Translations under genes and position numbers: made by a program
The notes under the pieces: generated by a model
What the model was told of the DNA's origin: nothing
Databases searched by the model: none
The model's input: the letters and a program-made list of their open reading frames with translations, nothing else
Shown here: positions 17,802-26,535 of the stretch, piece after piece
Layout of the letters: every line of letters begins with the position of its first letter
Position numbering within the stretch: the stretch's first letter is position 1
Assembly (NCBI GenBank): GCA_031553705.1
Contig: JAVBLD010000033.1
Location: forward strand, 30,473 to 94,472
Source: JAVBLD01 sp031553705
Lineage (GTDB): Bacteria > Bacteroidota > Bacteroidia > Bacteroidales > Marinifilaceae
Reading direction: 5' to 3'
DNA length: 64,000 bases

Positions 17802-18665
17802 ATGAGTTGCCATAACAGAAAGAAACCGGATTGGTTGAAAATCCGATTGCCTATAGGACAGCTTTCGGCAGATGTATTGAATGTTGTGCGGACAAATAAT
17901 CTGAATACCATCTGTACAAGTGGTCGTTGTCCTAACCAGGGAGAGTGCTGGGGATGCGGTACGGCTACATTTATGATTTGCGGGGATGTTTGTACGCGCG
18001 CTTGTAAATTCTGCAATGTGACAACCGGTCGGCCTAAGCCTCTTGATCCGCAGGAACCTGAAAATATTGCGAATTCGGTGAGTGTTCTGAAATTGAAGCA
18101 TGTTGTACTTACTTCTGTCGATCGGGATGATTTGCCCGATTTAGGTGCTGCACATTGGGTCGAAGTAATTCGGGCGGTTAAAGAAAAGAATCCTCATACA
18201 ACAATGGAAGTACTTATTCCTGATTTTCAGGGATGTAATGAACTGATCCAACAGATCATTGCGGTCCGCCCTGAGGTAATTTCACATAATCTGGAAACCG
18301 TATGCCGCTTATCGGACCAGATACGGAGCCGTGCGACTTATGTTGGATCTCTGCAAGTTATAGATAAAATTTCAAAATCGGGTATTATTTCGAAATCAGG
18401 TATTATGCTTGGACTAGGAGAGAGTAGGGAAGAGATATTGGAAACAATGGACGATCTTCGAAAGGTGGGGTGCAATGTGATGACAATCGGGCAATATCTT
18501 CAACCGACGGCAAAAAATATAGAGGTGAAAGAGTATATCACTCCCGAAACATTTGAAGAGTATAAAGCGATCGGATTGGCAAAAGGCTTTGCCCATGTGG
18601 AGAGCGGACCGCTGGTACGGTCCAGTTATCATGCGGAAAAGCATGTAAGATTGAATCAGTCATGA
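17802..18665 (+). CDS. lipA: Lipoyl synthase (radical SAM)
   Basis: LipA inserts two sulfurs into the octanoyl chain on lipoyl domains. The auxiliary cluster ligands lie in CTSGRCPNQGECWGCG near residues 31-46. The radical SAM CxxxCxxC follows as CTRACKFC. The rest matches the family: VVLTSVDRDDLPDLGA, ISHNLETV, KSGIMLGLGE, TIGQYLQPT and the C-terminal GPLVRSSYHAE, whose RSSY serine is the conserved cluster ligand. The length of 287 residues is usual. Its last four bases overlap the lipB start, coupling the two steps of lipoate synthesis. Confidence 0.96.
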   Translation: MSCHNRKKPDWLKIRLPIGQLSADVLNVVRTNNLNTICTSGRCPNQGECWGCGTATFMICGDVCTRACKFCNVTTGRPKPLDPQEPENIANSVSVLKLKHVVLTSVDRDDLPDLGAAHWVEVIRAVKEKNPHTTMEVLIPDFQGCNELIQQIIAVRPEVISHNLETVCRLSDQIRSRATYVGSLQVIDKISKSGIISKSGIMLGLGESREEILETMDDLRKVGCNVMTIGQYLQPTAKNIEVKEYITPETFEEYKAIGLAKGFAHVESGPLVRSSYHAEKHVRLNQS

Positions 18666-19339
18666 AAAGAACAAGATTTATTGACCTGGGAATGAAGGGA
18701 TACCGGGAAGTGTGGCAACAACAGGAACAGTTGTTGGAGTCCGTTAAAGAAGAGAAAAGGCAGGGAAAATCTCCGTTGAATTACTTGCTTTTTGTGGAAC
18801 ACCATCCGGTTTATACTTTGGGAAAAAGCGGGGATGCATCAAATATGTTGGCTGATATGATACAATTGAGTGCAAAGGATGCCGAATTGATAAAAGTGGA
18901 CAGGGGAGGAGATATTACATTCCATGGGCCGGGCCAATTGGTGGCTTATCCGGTAATCGATCTGGAGGATTTTGGGCTGGGAGTGAAAGAGTATGTCGAA
19001 AAGCTGGAAGAGGTGGTAATCCGCGCGATTGCTGCTTATGGAATTAAAGGGGATCGTTTTTCCGGTGCGACAGGGGTGTGGTTGGATGTAAATACGAAGC
19101 AGTCGCGAAAAATTTGTGCCATCGGGGTAAAATGTTCCCAATTTGTTACTATGCACGGATTCGCCCTGAATGTAAATACCGACCTAGGGTATTTTAATTA
19201 TATCAACCCTTGTGGGTTTGTCGATAAAGGGGTTACTTCATTGGCAAAAGAAGCAGGTTGTCAAGCGGATATGAACGAAGTAAAACAAATCGTTCTCAGC
19301 AAGTTTGTAGAAGTATTCGGAATGAATATGAACAGGTAG
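18662..19339 (+). CDS. lipB: Octanoyl-[acyl carrier protein]:protein N-octanoyltransferase
   Basis: LipB transfers octanoate from ACP to lipoyl domains, providing the substrate for LipA. The 225-residue protein contains the family hallmarks: HHPVYTLGKSG, RGGDITFHGPGQLVAYPV, the KICAIGVKCSQFVTMHGFALNV segment with the active-site Lys, and NPCGFVDKGVTSL with the catalytic Cys. It starts inside the lipA stop region with a 4-base overlap. It is the last gene of the plus-strand operon; the next gene is convergent, and no strong hairpin was seen between them. Confidence 0.95.
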   Translation: MKRTRFIDLGMKGYREVWQQQEQLLESVKEEKRQGKSPLNYLLFVEHHPVYTLGKSGDASNMLADMIQLSAKDAELIKVDRGGDITFHGPGQLVAYPVIDLEDFGLGVKEYVEKLEEVVIRAIAAYGIKGDRFSGATGVWLDVNTKQSRKICAIGVKCSQFVTMHGFALNVNTDLGYFNYINPCGFVDKGVTSLAKEAGCQADMNEVKQIVLSKFVEVFGMNMNR

Positions 19340-19379
19340 TAACAGAGCCGGGAACAATACCGGTACACCTCTGAAAGAC

Positions 19380-19799
19380 TTATAATAATAATTTGCCTGT
19401 TTCCGGATTTCTGCGCTCTTTCTTTATTGATGCGATTATATCCAATGCTTCCGGGTTAAGAATCTCCGGTAGGTTTACTCCTCTTTTTTTAAGGCTGATC
19501 AGCCAATCCTCCACTTCTTCTTTTCGTAAAGTATATAGTATATCCCGAAAAAGCTCGATCTGCCTGTCATCATACCTATTTGCCTCTATTCCCCGGAATA
19601 TATCCAGCTCTTCGTCTTCGAAATAATCAATATGCGGATCTGCAATTTTCAGGCCTTTTTCGCATACTGCGTGCATTCCGCAACATCCCTCGACAGGGGT
19701 GACAGACCTGTTTGATTGTTTTTCCTTTGATTTACTTACAAAAGTAAACAGGGCCACAATAATAAGCAACCCCGTTATTCCAATAACTAAATAAAGCAT
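19380..19799 (-). CDS. Membrane-anchored small conserved protein with Cys motif
   Basis: A 139-residue protein with an N-terminal transmembrane helix (residues 2-22, LYLVIGITGLLIIVALFTFV), then a CCGMHAVCEKGL segment and an acidic/charged cytosolic domain. The Cys pattern CC-x4-C just after the helix is reminiscent of small membrane Cys-rich proteins, possibly metal- or redox-related, but I do not recognise the family. The gene lies 26 bases downstream of the coiled-coil lipoprotein gene in the same orientation, so the two are probably co-transcribed. It is convergent with lipB. Confidence 0.6.
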   Translation of the reverse strand: MLYLVIGITGLLIIVALFTFVSKSKEKQSNRSVTPVEGCCGMHAVCEKGLKIADPHIDYFEDEELDIFRGIEANRYDDRQIELFRDILYTLRKEEVEDWLISLKKRGVNLPEILNPEALDIIASIKKERRNPETGKLLL

Positions 19800-19825
19800 G
19801 ATTCACTGCATATTTAGAGAACTTG

Positions 19826-20476
19826 TTATTTGTTCAATTCTTTCTTGAGCTGGTTTATTTGATTGGTCAACTTTTGAATCTCAGCTTCTCCGTTACTCTT
19901 TTCTTTTCTGATCCATGCCAATTTTTTATTAAGCTCTTCGTTTTCCTGTTTTAGCTTGAGCACTTCCTCGTTGTTAGAACCTGCGCCCGATTGGATCGCA
20001 TTCAGTTCATTTTTTATTCTTTGATTCTCTTTTTCCAGTTCTGATTTCACCCTAGCTAACTCTCTTTGGGCATCGTCCCGTTCGGTAAGCACTTTCTTGA
20101 AACTGCTTTCAAGGGTGGTAATCCTTTGTTCTGACGATTCGGCCGAGTATTTGATCTGATCGGAGGCTTCATCCAATTCCGATTTTAAAGCCGTTTGTTT
20201 ACTCTCTAAAGAGCGTAGTTTATTATTTAATTCATCGACCATCTTATCTTTCATTGCATTATTTTCCGTCAGCTTATAACGTATCGAACTAAAATCATCT
20301 TTAGCCTGCTGCAGCTCTTTTTCAAGGTTCTTCTTGTCCTTCTTTACATCGAGCAAATTCCGTTCGACATCTCTTTTAGCCCTGGCCAGATCCTCATACT
20401 TCTTTTTAGATACACACGATGACAACAGGGATGAAATGATAATAAAATTCAATACGTATAGTCCAATCCGTCTCAT
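19826..20476 (-). CDS. Coiled-coil lipoprotein
   Basis: The 216-residue product has a lipoprotein signal peptide ending at LLSSC (Cys21). It is followed by an almost uninterrupted heptad-rich coiled coil (about 25-216) full of Lys, Glu, Leu and Asp. It should be anchored in a membrane with a rod-like periplasmic domain. Comparable lipoproteins act as spacers or scaffolds between envelope layers, but the specific role is unknown. It probably forms a two-gene operon with the downstream Cys-motif membrane protein. Confidence 0.7.
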   Translation of the reverse strand: MRRIGLYVLNFIIISSLLSSCVSKKKYEDLARAKRDVERNLLDVKKDKKNLEKELQQAKDDFSSIRYKLTENNAMKDKMVDELNNKLRSLESKQTALKSELDEASDQIKYSAESSEQRITTLESSFKKVLTERDDAQRELARVKSELEKENQRIKNELNAIQSGAGSNNEEVLKLKQENEELNKKLAWIRKEKSNGEAEIQKLTNQINQLKKELNK

Positions 20477-20594
20477 TTTGTATTATTTTATATTTTTCGA
20501 TATAAACCCTGTAATTACAGTTACAGAGTCTTGGTTTTAATTATTATAATTACTTACTTTGGGGCAAATATATAAAATAAACGAATAGATTACT

Positions 20595-21779
20595 ATGAAT
20601 AGGAAAGTTCTCTCGTTAATAATATTATTTCTTGTTTGGTTTGCAGCGGCTTATGCACAGAATGATGGAAAAATAACATTAAAAGGAGTGATTCTTGATG
20701 CTAAAACAAACGAACCGGTGATATTTGCCAACATGGGGGTTTTGGGTACTACAGCCGGGGTTGCATCGGAGAAAGACGGACGGTTCGAGTTGACGGTACC
20801 AGAAAAGTATGCTTCCTATATAGTTCGCATTTCTGCTGTGGGTTATGCGACGTATGATATAAAGATAAGCGAGGCGAAGGAAAAAGGAGATATGACCATC
20901 ATGCTTGAACCGGTCGCGTATGGATTGGATGAGGTAGATATACGTGCCAAAGCGCAGGTCTATCAAAGAATGCTGAAGAACGTTGTGACAAATATCAGCA
21001 AGAACTATATTGTGAAACCCTATAACTATCAGGGATATTTTGAGCATAGTGTCTTTAAAAACGGAGTGGAAGACAATACCAAAGAGGCTATTATACAGAT
21101 TTATGATAATAGGGGGTACGTCCGCAGTGATGTAAGTACGACATTCGGAGAGATAAATTATAAGTTTAATCAGGTACGACGAAATCGTCCGGTTCAATCG
21201 ATATTTGACGGCTTAAATTATTTTGACGATATCCTGACAGCCGACGTAGTACGTAACACAAGGAATGTATTGGATATAGCCAATTCGAGGGAATATAAAC
21301 TGAAAGGAAAGGGTAAACTGCAGTATGAGGGAGATTCGGTGCAGGTGATAGAATATGAGGTAGCCAAGCCTACCATTTCAACGACAGGAAACACTCAGGT
21401 AATGGCCTATAAAGGAGAGATATATGTAAACTTAAAGGATTTTGCTGTCCTGAAACATATTGTCAATATTACTGCAAAGAATTTTACAATCTTGGGACGT
21501 AACCTGATGCCGGTAAACGAACCTGAAAAATCTAATGTGAATATCGTAATCGTTACCAATTATAAGAAACTCAAAAATGTTTATTTCCTAAGCGGTACAA
21601 CACTCAGATATACCTATAAAGAGGCTGAAAACAGTATAAAGGGGGAGATGCAGTATGTTACGACGAGGGTAAACATGAATGCTCCGGAAGCTATTACCGG
21701 ACGGATGTATTATGAAGATATCAAAACCAATGAAAGTTTCTGGAACCGTTATTCGGTTTATTTTGAGGGGGAGGAGTGA
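20595..21779 (+). CDS. Exported protein with N-terminal CarboxypepD_reg-like domain
   Basis: The 394-residue protein has a signal peptide (MNRKVLSLIILFLVWFAAAYA). A carboxypeptidase regulatory-like beta-sandwich follows (about 28-105), with the usual KGVILDAKTNEPVIFANMGV and GVASEKDGRFELTVP segments, as found at the N-terminus of many Bacteroidota outer-membrane proteins. The remaining 290 residues are beta-strand rich, which may form a periplasmic domain or small barrel, but there is no TonB plug. The function is unknown. Its 3' end overlaps the convergent OstA-like gene by 22 bases. Confidence 0.7.
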   Translation: MNRKVLSLIILFLVWFAAAYAQNDGKITLKGVILDAKTNEPVIFANMGVLGTTAGVASEKDGRFELTVPEKYASYIVRISAVGYATYDIKISEAKEKGDMTIMLEPVAYGLDEVDIRAKAQVYQRMLKNVVTNISKNYIVKPYNYQGYFEHSVFKNGVEDNTKEAIIQIYDNRGYVRSDVSTTFGEINYKFNQVRRNRPVQSIFDGLNYFDDILTADVVRNTRNVLDIANSREYKLKGKGKLQYEGDSVQVIEYEVAKPTISTTGNTQVMAYKGEIYVNLKDFAVLKHIVNITAKNFTILGRNLMPVNEPEKSNVNIVIVTNYKKLKNVYFLSGTTLRYTYKEAENSIKGEMQYVTTRVNMNAPEAITGRMYYEDIKTNESFWNRYSVYFEGEE

Positions 21780-23320
21780 AATATATCCTCTTTTTTGGTT
21801 GGTTTCTTTTCGATATGCCACTGGAAATCCTTTAACTGCTGGTCTTCCGGTTTTACCATGAATATCGGAGTAATAGTACCATCGGTTTTATTGAGGAAAG
21901 TAATTATCTCGATTTGCTTCTTTTCGATCAGGATTCTGGTATTGGGACTGGTTGCCTTAAACAGTCCGATAATAGTTCCTTTTTCGTCAAGATAATAAAG
22001 CGTCTCACTGCTTCCGTTCACATAAACCATACGCAATTCATTGTTTTCGACATATCCGGTAATGTTCCTGCCTTTTATTTGGTTGAACCTATTTGTATCT
22101 GCCTGATTGATAATCATAGCTTTGTTATTCAGATGAAACAGGTCGACATTATTTCCCTTCATGTGCATATTGATGTCTGTCGCCGTCATTTGATTACCGC
22201 TGGCCCAAACGATTGGCGTGTGATACAAGTAAACGGTGGAATCCGCCACCGGAAATACCATTGAATCGCAAATTCCTTGCAGATCCGTATTATAGAGCTT
22301 TGTGTTGTAGTAAGCTTTCATGACATTGCTACCGAGCGTATCTTTGTTGACGGAAATAGTATCTCCATGGATAAAGAGGGAGTCGGCTTCCCCGACAATA
22401 GTCAATAAAGCCCGTTGGGTAATATAGGCATAATCGTTGTTTTTAAGCACCTTTCCATAGTGACCTTCGACAATAACATTATTGACCGTATCGTAAAGAT
22501 GGATATGTTGTTTCATGATTGCACTGCCGCTGATGCTGTCTACGATGATCGTATCAGCTACGCCCAAGTACTCGTTATAGGTAAGGTGATTATTTTTGTA
22601 TAACTCGGCGTGTGACGTGAGCGAATTATACCATCCTTTTTCCGAGTAGAGCGTACGGTTATCTCCGTGAATATGTGTCGGGCCTAATATGGTGATTATT
22701 TTCGTTACCGTCTGATATTTCATTGTGTCGGAAAACATCCTGTAGTCAGGAGTATGTACTTGTACACTATCTTTGAAAAACATCTCATTGATAGGCACAT
22801 AGTAATATCCGAATTTGCTGCTTAAGGTATTAACTTTGTCTTTAATTGTGCCATGATTGAAATAGTAACCTACCCTTGTCGCTGCATTATAATCGAGGAA
22901 GTTGGTCGTTAAAGTGATCTTCTGGTCGTTCATGCTAACGTTGTGACGTACCTGTGCCAGTAAAGTTTTACTGTTATAAGTCATATAGTCCCCCCACAAA
23001 TGCAATGTATCGCTCTGGATCGCATGCACGCGACCGAAGGCTTCGACATAATTACTATCCGGATATTGGTACAAGCTGTCACAAGTCATCTGCATATCTT
23101 TATGTTCCAGTCTGACATTCCCGATCAGCTTGTTTATTCTTTGTACGACACCGATTCTGGTCATATCGGCATGTAATATGTTAATCTTTGCGGAATCCTG
23201 TGCCATAACCGGTGAGGCAAAACTCGCAATACAACATAACAATCCCCACATGAGGATGGCGCGTTGCAATCGTAATCGTACAATCGGATATATTGAAAAC
23301 ATATACAATAGCAAAAGCAT
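21758..23320 (-). CDS. OstA/LptA-like protein (LPS-transport beta-jellyroll family)
   Basis: The frame may begin at TTG 23326; ATG at 23320 is preferred, giving 520 residues. The N-terminus has a hydrophobic export signal ending near ASFASPVMAQ. It is followed by an OstA-type repeat region: DMQMTCDSLYQYPDSN, ALLTIVGEADSLFIHGDTI, HGDNRTLYSEKGWYN and similar, with the alternating beta pattern of LptA/LptD N-domains. OstA-like proteins bind lipid A and bridge the periplasm in LPS export. It sits downstream of surA and a SurA-like gene on the minus strand, a plausible envelope-assembly cluster. It lacks the large LptD barrel, so it is not LptD itself. Confidence 0.75.
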   Translation of the reverse strand: MLLLLYMFSIYPIVRLRLQRAILMWGLLCCIASFASPVMAQDSAKINILHADMTRIGVVQRINKLIGNVRLEHKDMQMTCDSLYQYPDSNYVEAFGRVHAIQSDTLHLWGDYMTYNSKTLLAQVRHNVSMNDQKITLTTNFLDYNAATRVGYYFNHGTIKDKVNTLSSKFGYYYVPINEMFFKDSVQVHTPDYRMFSDTMKYQTVTKIITILGPTHIHGDNRTLYSEKGWYNSLTSHAELYKNNHLTYNEYLGVADTIIVDSISGSAIMKQHIHLYDTVNNVIVEGHYGKVLKNNDYAYITQRALLTIVGEADSLFIHGDTISVNKDTLGSNVMKAYYNTKLYNTDLQGICDSMVFPVADSTVYLYHTPIVWASGNQMTATDINMHMKGNNVDLFHLNNKAMIINQADTNRFNQIKGRNITGYVENNELRMVYVNGSSETLYYLDEKGTIIGLFKATSPNTRILIEKKQIEIITFLNKTDGTITPIFMVKPEDQQLKDFQWHIEKKPTKKEDIFHSSPSK

Positions 23321-23377
23321 TTTCAAATGATCGTTTTTTATCCACGAACTTTTCTACTTCAATTCGTGTGCAAGGGG

Positions 23378-24709
23378 TTATTTAAACCACCCGTCATAGT
23401 GGAATTTTGCATCCTTATAGGAGTCGTCAATATGAATATAGGTTGCAGCTTGTTTTTCGTTGATCCATTTTTTAAACTTCTCCATCTGCTTTTCATTCTT
23501 CAACAACATTTCAAAGTTCATCCAATCCTCTTCCAGGTTGGCTTTATGTTGTGGATAGAATGCTTTAATCTTGATGATTTTATACTCTTCCCGTCCGCTG
23601 CTTCGATCCAGAAAAGGTTCGGATATCTGGCCTACTTTCATACGGTTCACCTCTTTAGCCATATCTCCTTTTATATCGCTTTTGGCAATTTTCGAATCGG
23701 CGCCGTAACCGGCAATCAAACCGCCATTCTGTCTTGTCTGCTTATCGGTTGAAAAATAGTAGGCGGACTCTTCAAATGTCATTTTGCCATCTATAATGTA
23801 TTGTCTGATAGTGTCAAGGCGTTGTATTGCCTCTTCTTTCTCTTCCGGTGATACTTTAGGCTGGATCACGATGTGGCGGACATTCAGCTTCTCTCCTTGA
23901 CGGTCAATTAATTGTATAATATGGAAACCGTATTCGGTTTCAACAATTTTTGATATTTTGCCCGGCTTCAGGCTATAGGCAGCTTCTGCAAATTCCGGAA
24001 CCCAATCCGTCTTCGATTTATACCCCATTTCTCCTCCCCTGGCTGCTGCTGCATCTTCCGAATAGAGCACCGCTAACGTACTGAAAGACTTTTCGCCGTT
24101 AATTATCTGCTCCCTGAAGCTTCTTAACAATTCTCTGACCCGCTCTTTCTCTGCTTCACTTATGTTGGGTTTCAGCACAATCTGTTGAATTTCGTATTTA
24201 TCCGGCATGTCCGGCAGACTGTCTTTCGGGATTTTCTTATAGTAACTTCTTACTTCGGAAGGAGTAAGACGGACTTTCTCGACGATTTTTTGCTGCATTC
24301 TTTCAGTGATTAATCTTTCCCGGATGGGTGCCCGCATTTCGTCTCTAATTTCATTAAGGTTTTTATTGAAATAAGATTCAAGGCGTTCCTGCGAACCAAT
24401 GTTGGCAATCAGATCTTCAATGCGGTGTGTTATTTCCGCTTCAACTTCGTCTTCAGTGACCGTGATACTATCAAGCTTTGCCTGTGCTACCAGAAGTTTT
24501 TGAATTAACTGTTGTTCTAAAAGCTCCGTTTTGTAATCGACAGAAGAGGAGATCATACCCTGGCTTTGCTCTTGTAGAAACGCATTCTCGATATCCGACT
24601 TTAAAATAATCTCATCTCCTACAATTGCAATAATTTTATCCACGACATTTTTCTGGGCCGTAACATAACCGGATAAGAACAATATAATAAACAAAAAAGG
24701 ATATTTCAT
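23378..24709 (-). CDS. surA: SurA-like periplasmic peptidyl-prolyl cis-trans isomerase/chaperone
   Basis: The 443-residue protein has a signal peptide (MKYPFLFIILFLSGYVTAQ), a SurA_N-type chaperone domain (about 20-165) and two tandem parvulin (PpiC) domains. The first (about 172-275) includes EIQQIVLKPN, DAAAARGGEMGY and EYGFHIIQLIDRQG. The second (about 277-385) includes LNVRHIVIQPK, TRQNGGLIAGYG and PFLDRSSGREEYKIIKI. SurA proteins escort outer-membrane proteins across the periplasm. It lies 51 bases upstream of the OstA-like gene in the same direction, consistent with co-expression for outer-membrane biogenesis. Confidence 0.88.
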   Translation of the reverse strand: MKYPFLFIILFLSGYVTAQKNVVDKIIAIVGDEIILKSDIENAFLQEQSQGMISSSVDYKTELLEQQLIQKLLVAQAKLDSITVTEDEVEAEITHRIEDLIANIGSQERLESYFNKNLNEIRDEMRAPIRERLITERMQQKIVEKVRLTPSEVRSYYKKIPKDSLPDMPDKYEIQQIVLKPNISEAEKERVRELLRSFREQIINGEKSFSTLAVLYSEDAAAARGGEMGYKSKTDWVPEFAEAAYSLKPGKISKIVETEYGFHIIQLIDRQGEKLNVRHIVIQPKVSPEEKEEAIQRLDTIRQYIIDGKMTFEESAYYFSTDKQTRQNGGLIAGYGADSKIAKSDIKGDMAKEVNRMKVGQISEPFLDRSSGREEYKIIKIKAFYPQHKANLEEDWMNFEMLLKNEKQMEKFKKWINEKQAATYIHIDDSYKDAKFHYDGWFK

Positions 24710-24923
24710 AAATATATAATTGAAAGTTGAAAATTGAATGTTAAAAACGAGGTTGTTTGAGTAACTCTTTGATATATAGTATTAATTATAAATATCTTAT
24801 AGTATGTGTCATATTTGCTTTTGTTTTGAATGCCCGAAGCTAATATTTTTTATTTAAACATGGAGTATTTTCAAGAATGATTTTTACCGGAGCTGTATTT
24901 CATTTTTGATTTTTGCAGTTTAC

Positions 24924-25757
24924 TCAATATATTTTTACGTAATCTTTGCGTACTCCCTCTTCATTGATTTGTTTTTCCAGCTCGCTTTCGAAAGCAAGTT
25001 TTTTCTTATTTTTCAGAATAAGAACGATTTCGTTCCGGACGTATTCCAGCGGAGCCAATGTCTGGTCCCGGTATATCTCTCTTATTTTGAGGAAATAGTA
25101 GTTTTCATCATCTTCCTTCTCAATATTTTTCATATAGGAAACCTCTTTTTCCAATGTGTTGAAGTCTCCCGGGATCAGGTTTAGCAGATACTTTACTTCG
25201 ACCCATTTATCATCAAATTGATCGTATTTTTTGGCGTTGGTGATGCAGTATTCTTCCAGATGCTCCAAATCCTGCGCCCTATCGGATAGAAACCATTTTC
25301 GGACGTCGTTCAGATTAGGTGCCGATTTGGGAATAATAAAAAATATAGCTCTTACGATGGGAGTAGCCAGTATAAAATTATATTTGTTTTCATCATAATA
25401 CTGCCTTATATCCGTTTCACTGATGTTATCTTCCAAACGTTGGTCGATCAGTTTTTGCTTATACCGGTATATCAATAACGATGTGCGGTAATCTTCTACT
25501 TGCCGTTCGATATCTTTTTCTTCATCGGAAAGATTAGCAATGGCTTTATGCAACAGCAGCTTTTTACTTATCCAGTTTCTGATGTAATTCTGGGCCATCA
25601 ATAAGCTATCTTCGGATGTAGTAGCAGACGGTATAAAATCAGCAATTTCGTTGCGATATAGATAACTCTCAAATACTTTTGCAACAGCTTCATTTTGTGT
25701 ATGATTTACACATGAGAATATGATAAATAATAAAAGCACCGAAACGATTATTTTCAT
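24924..25757 (-). CDS. SurA-like lipoprotein foldase without a clear parvulin domain
   Basis: This 277-residue product carries a lipoprotein signal peptide (VLLLFIIFSC, Cys16). It has a SurA_N-like helical region (about 45-130, including SLLMAQNYIRNWISKKLLLHKA and the ISETDIRQYYDENKYNF element found before PpiC domains). The expected PpiC core is hard to see: the AIFFIIPKS strand is present but the GGxxG loop is absent. The C-terminus resembles a SurA-type end helix. It may be a chaperone lacking isomerase activity, working with the adjacent SurA. A 214-base gap separates it from surA; I saw no terminator in it. Confidence 0.7.
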   Translation of the reverse strand: MKIIVSVLLLFIIFSCVNHTQNEAVAKVFESYLYRNEIADFIPSATTSEDSLLMAQNYIRNWISKKLLLHKAIANLSDEEKDIERQVEDYRTSLLIYRYKQKLIDQRLEDNISETDIRQYYDENKYNFILATPIVRAIFFIIPKSAPNLNDVRKWFLSDRAQDLEHLEEYCITNAKKYDQFDDKWVEVKYLLNLIPGDFNTLEKEVSYMKNIEKEDDENYYFLKIREIYRDQTLAPLEYVRNEIVLILKNKKKLAFESELEKQINEEGVRKDYVKIY

Positions 25758-25978
25758 CTTATTGTAATTTTACGGATTTTATTGCGAAATTACTAAAAAA
25801 CGGGTGATCTGATATACATTCGCTGAAATTTTTATCTTCCGGATGAGGAATAAAATAGTAATATACAAGATGTAAATGCCTTACGATCGCTTACTGAATG
25901 CAGATTAATCAACGATATTGATTAAATCACGTCCGGTAGGAATGGAATTCAGAAATAGAAAATATGGCACAGAATTTG

Positions 25979-25986
25979 TATTTTTG
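25979..25986 (+). promoter_or_regulatory. -7 promoter box for the orphan gene at 26.1 kb
   Basis: TATTTTTG fits TAnnTTTG, 69 bases upstream of the ATG at 26056. No -33 element is obvious. Confidence 0.35.
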
Positions 25987-26055
25987 AAAAAAGAATTATG
26001 GCGTTGTAACTTTTATGCGTTTCATTCGTCTTAATTTAAAACAAAGTTAAAAACA

Positions 26056-26535
26056 ATGGGAAAGATTTATGTTTTTTTAGCCGTAGCTTTTTGTTCGTTT
26101 GGGGTAGTAGGGTATTGTATCTGGGCAGATGAAGCGGAACATGATACCTCTTTTCGGATGGAAAATATAGATTATTCCAATGATATGGAAATAGTGCAAG
26201 AAACAGATGGATTTTCCGTTCCGGAAGATTCAGATGTTTTGCCGTATATCCAATCTGCCCAAGCACCTCCGGTTGTACAAGTAAGTGTAGTAAGCAATAG
26301 AAAGGAGAAAAATATCACCCGCATAGAAGTAGCAATTGTAATGCCGAACACCGGAATACCCCGTGTTACCATTGGTAACAGTATATTACGTCAGGAGTTC
26401 TGGGAAGCAGAAGAAACGGGTTTGGAGTTCGCCGATAGTACTTTGCTACCGCTTGCTGTCCGAAATACCGAGATGAATGCTACTGTTTTTATTAAATGTT
26501 TTTTTTACGGGTCATCTTCCAAACCAGGTACATGA
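26056..26535 (+). CDS. Uncharacterised membrane-anchored or secreted protein
   Basis: I do not recognise this 159-residue protein. It starts with one hydrophobic segment (MGKIYVFLAVAFCSFGVVGYCIW) that could be a signal anchor. It continues with an acidic linker (about 27-72) and ends in a small beta-like region (about 72-140) with ITRIEVAIVMPNTGIPRVTIG. Its 3' end runs 44 bases into the convergent DUF3999 gene. Evidence for being real is the signal segment, a -7 box upstream and the lack of any competing gene over most of its length. The long convergent overlap lowers confidence. Confidence 0.5.
   Translation: MGKIYVFLAVAFCSFGVVGYCIWADEAEHDTSFRMENIDYSNDMEIVQETDGFSVPEDSDVLPYIQSAQAPPVVQVSVVSNRKEKNITRIEVAIVMPNTGIPRVTIGNSILRQEFWEAEETGLEFADSTLLPLAVRNTEMNATVFIKCFFYGSSSKPGT

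Noticed and set aside
18360..18420. Apparent internal duplication SKSGI-ISKSGI in lipA
   Set aside because: Overall length is normal and the second copy is the conserved KSGIMLGLGE; the first looks like ordinary sequence similarity, not an insertion.
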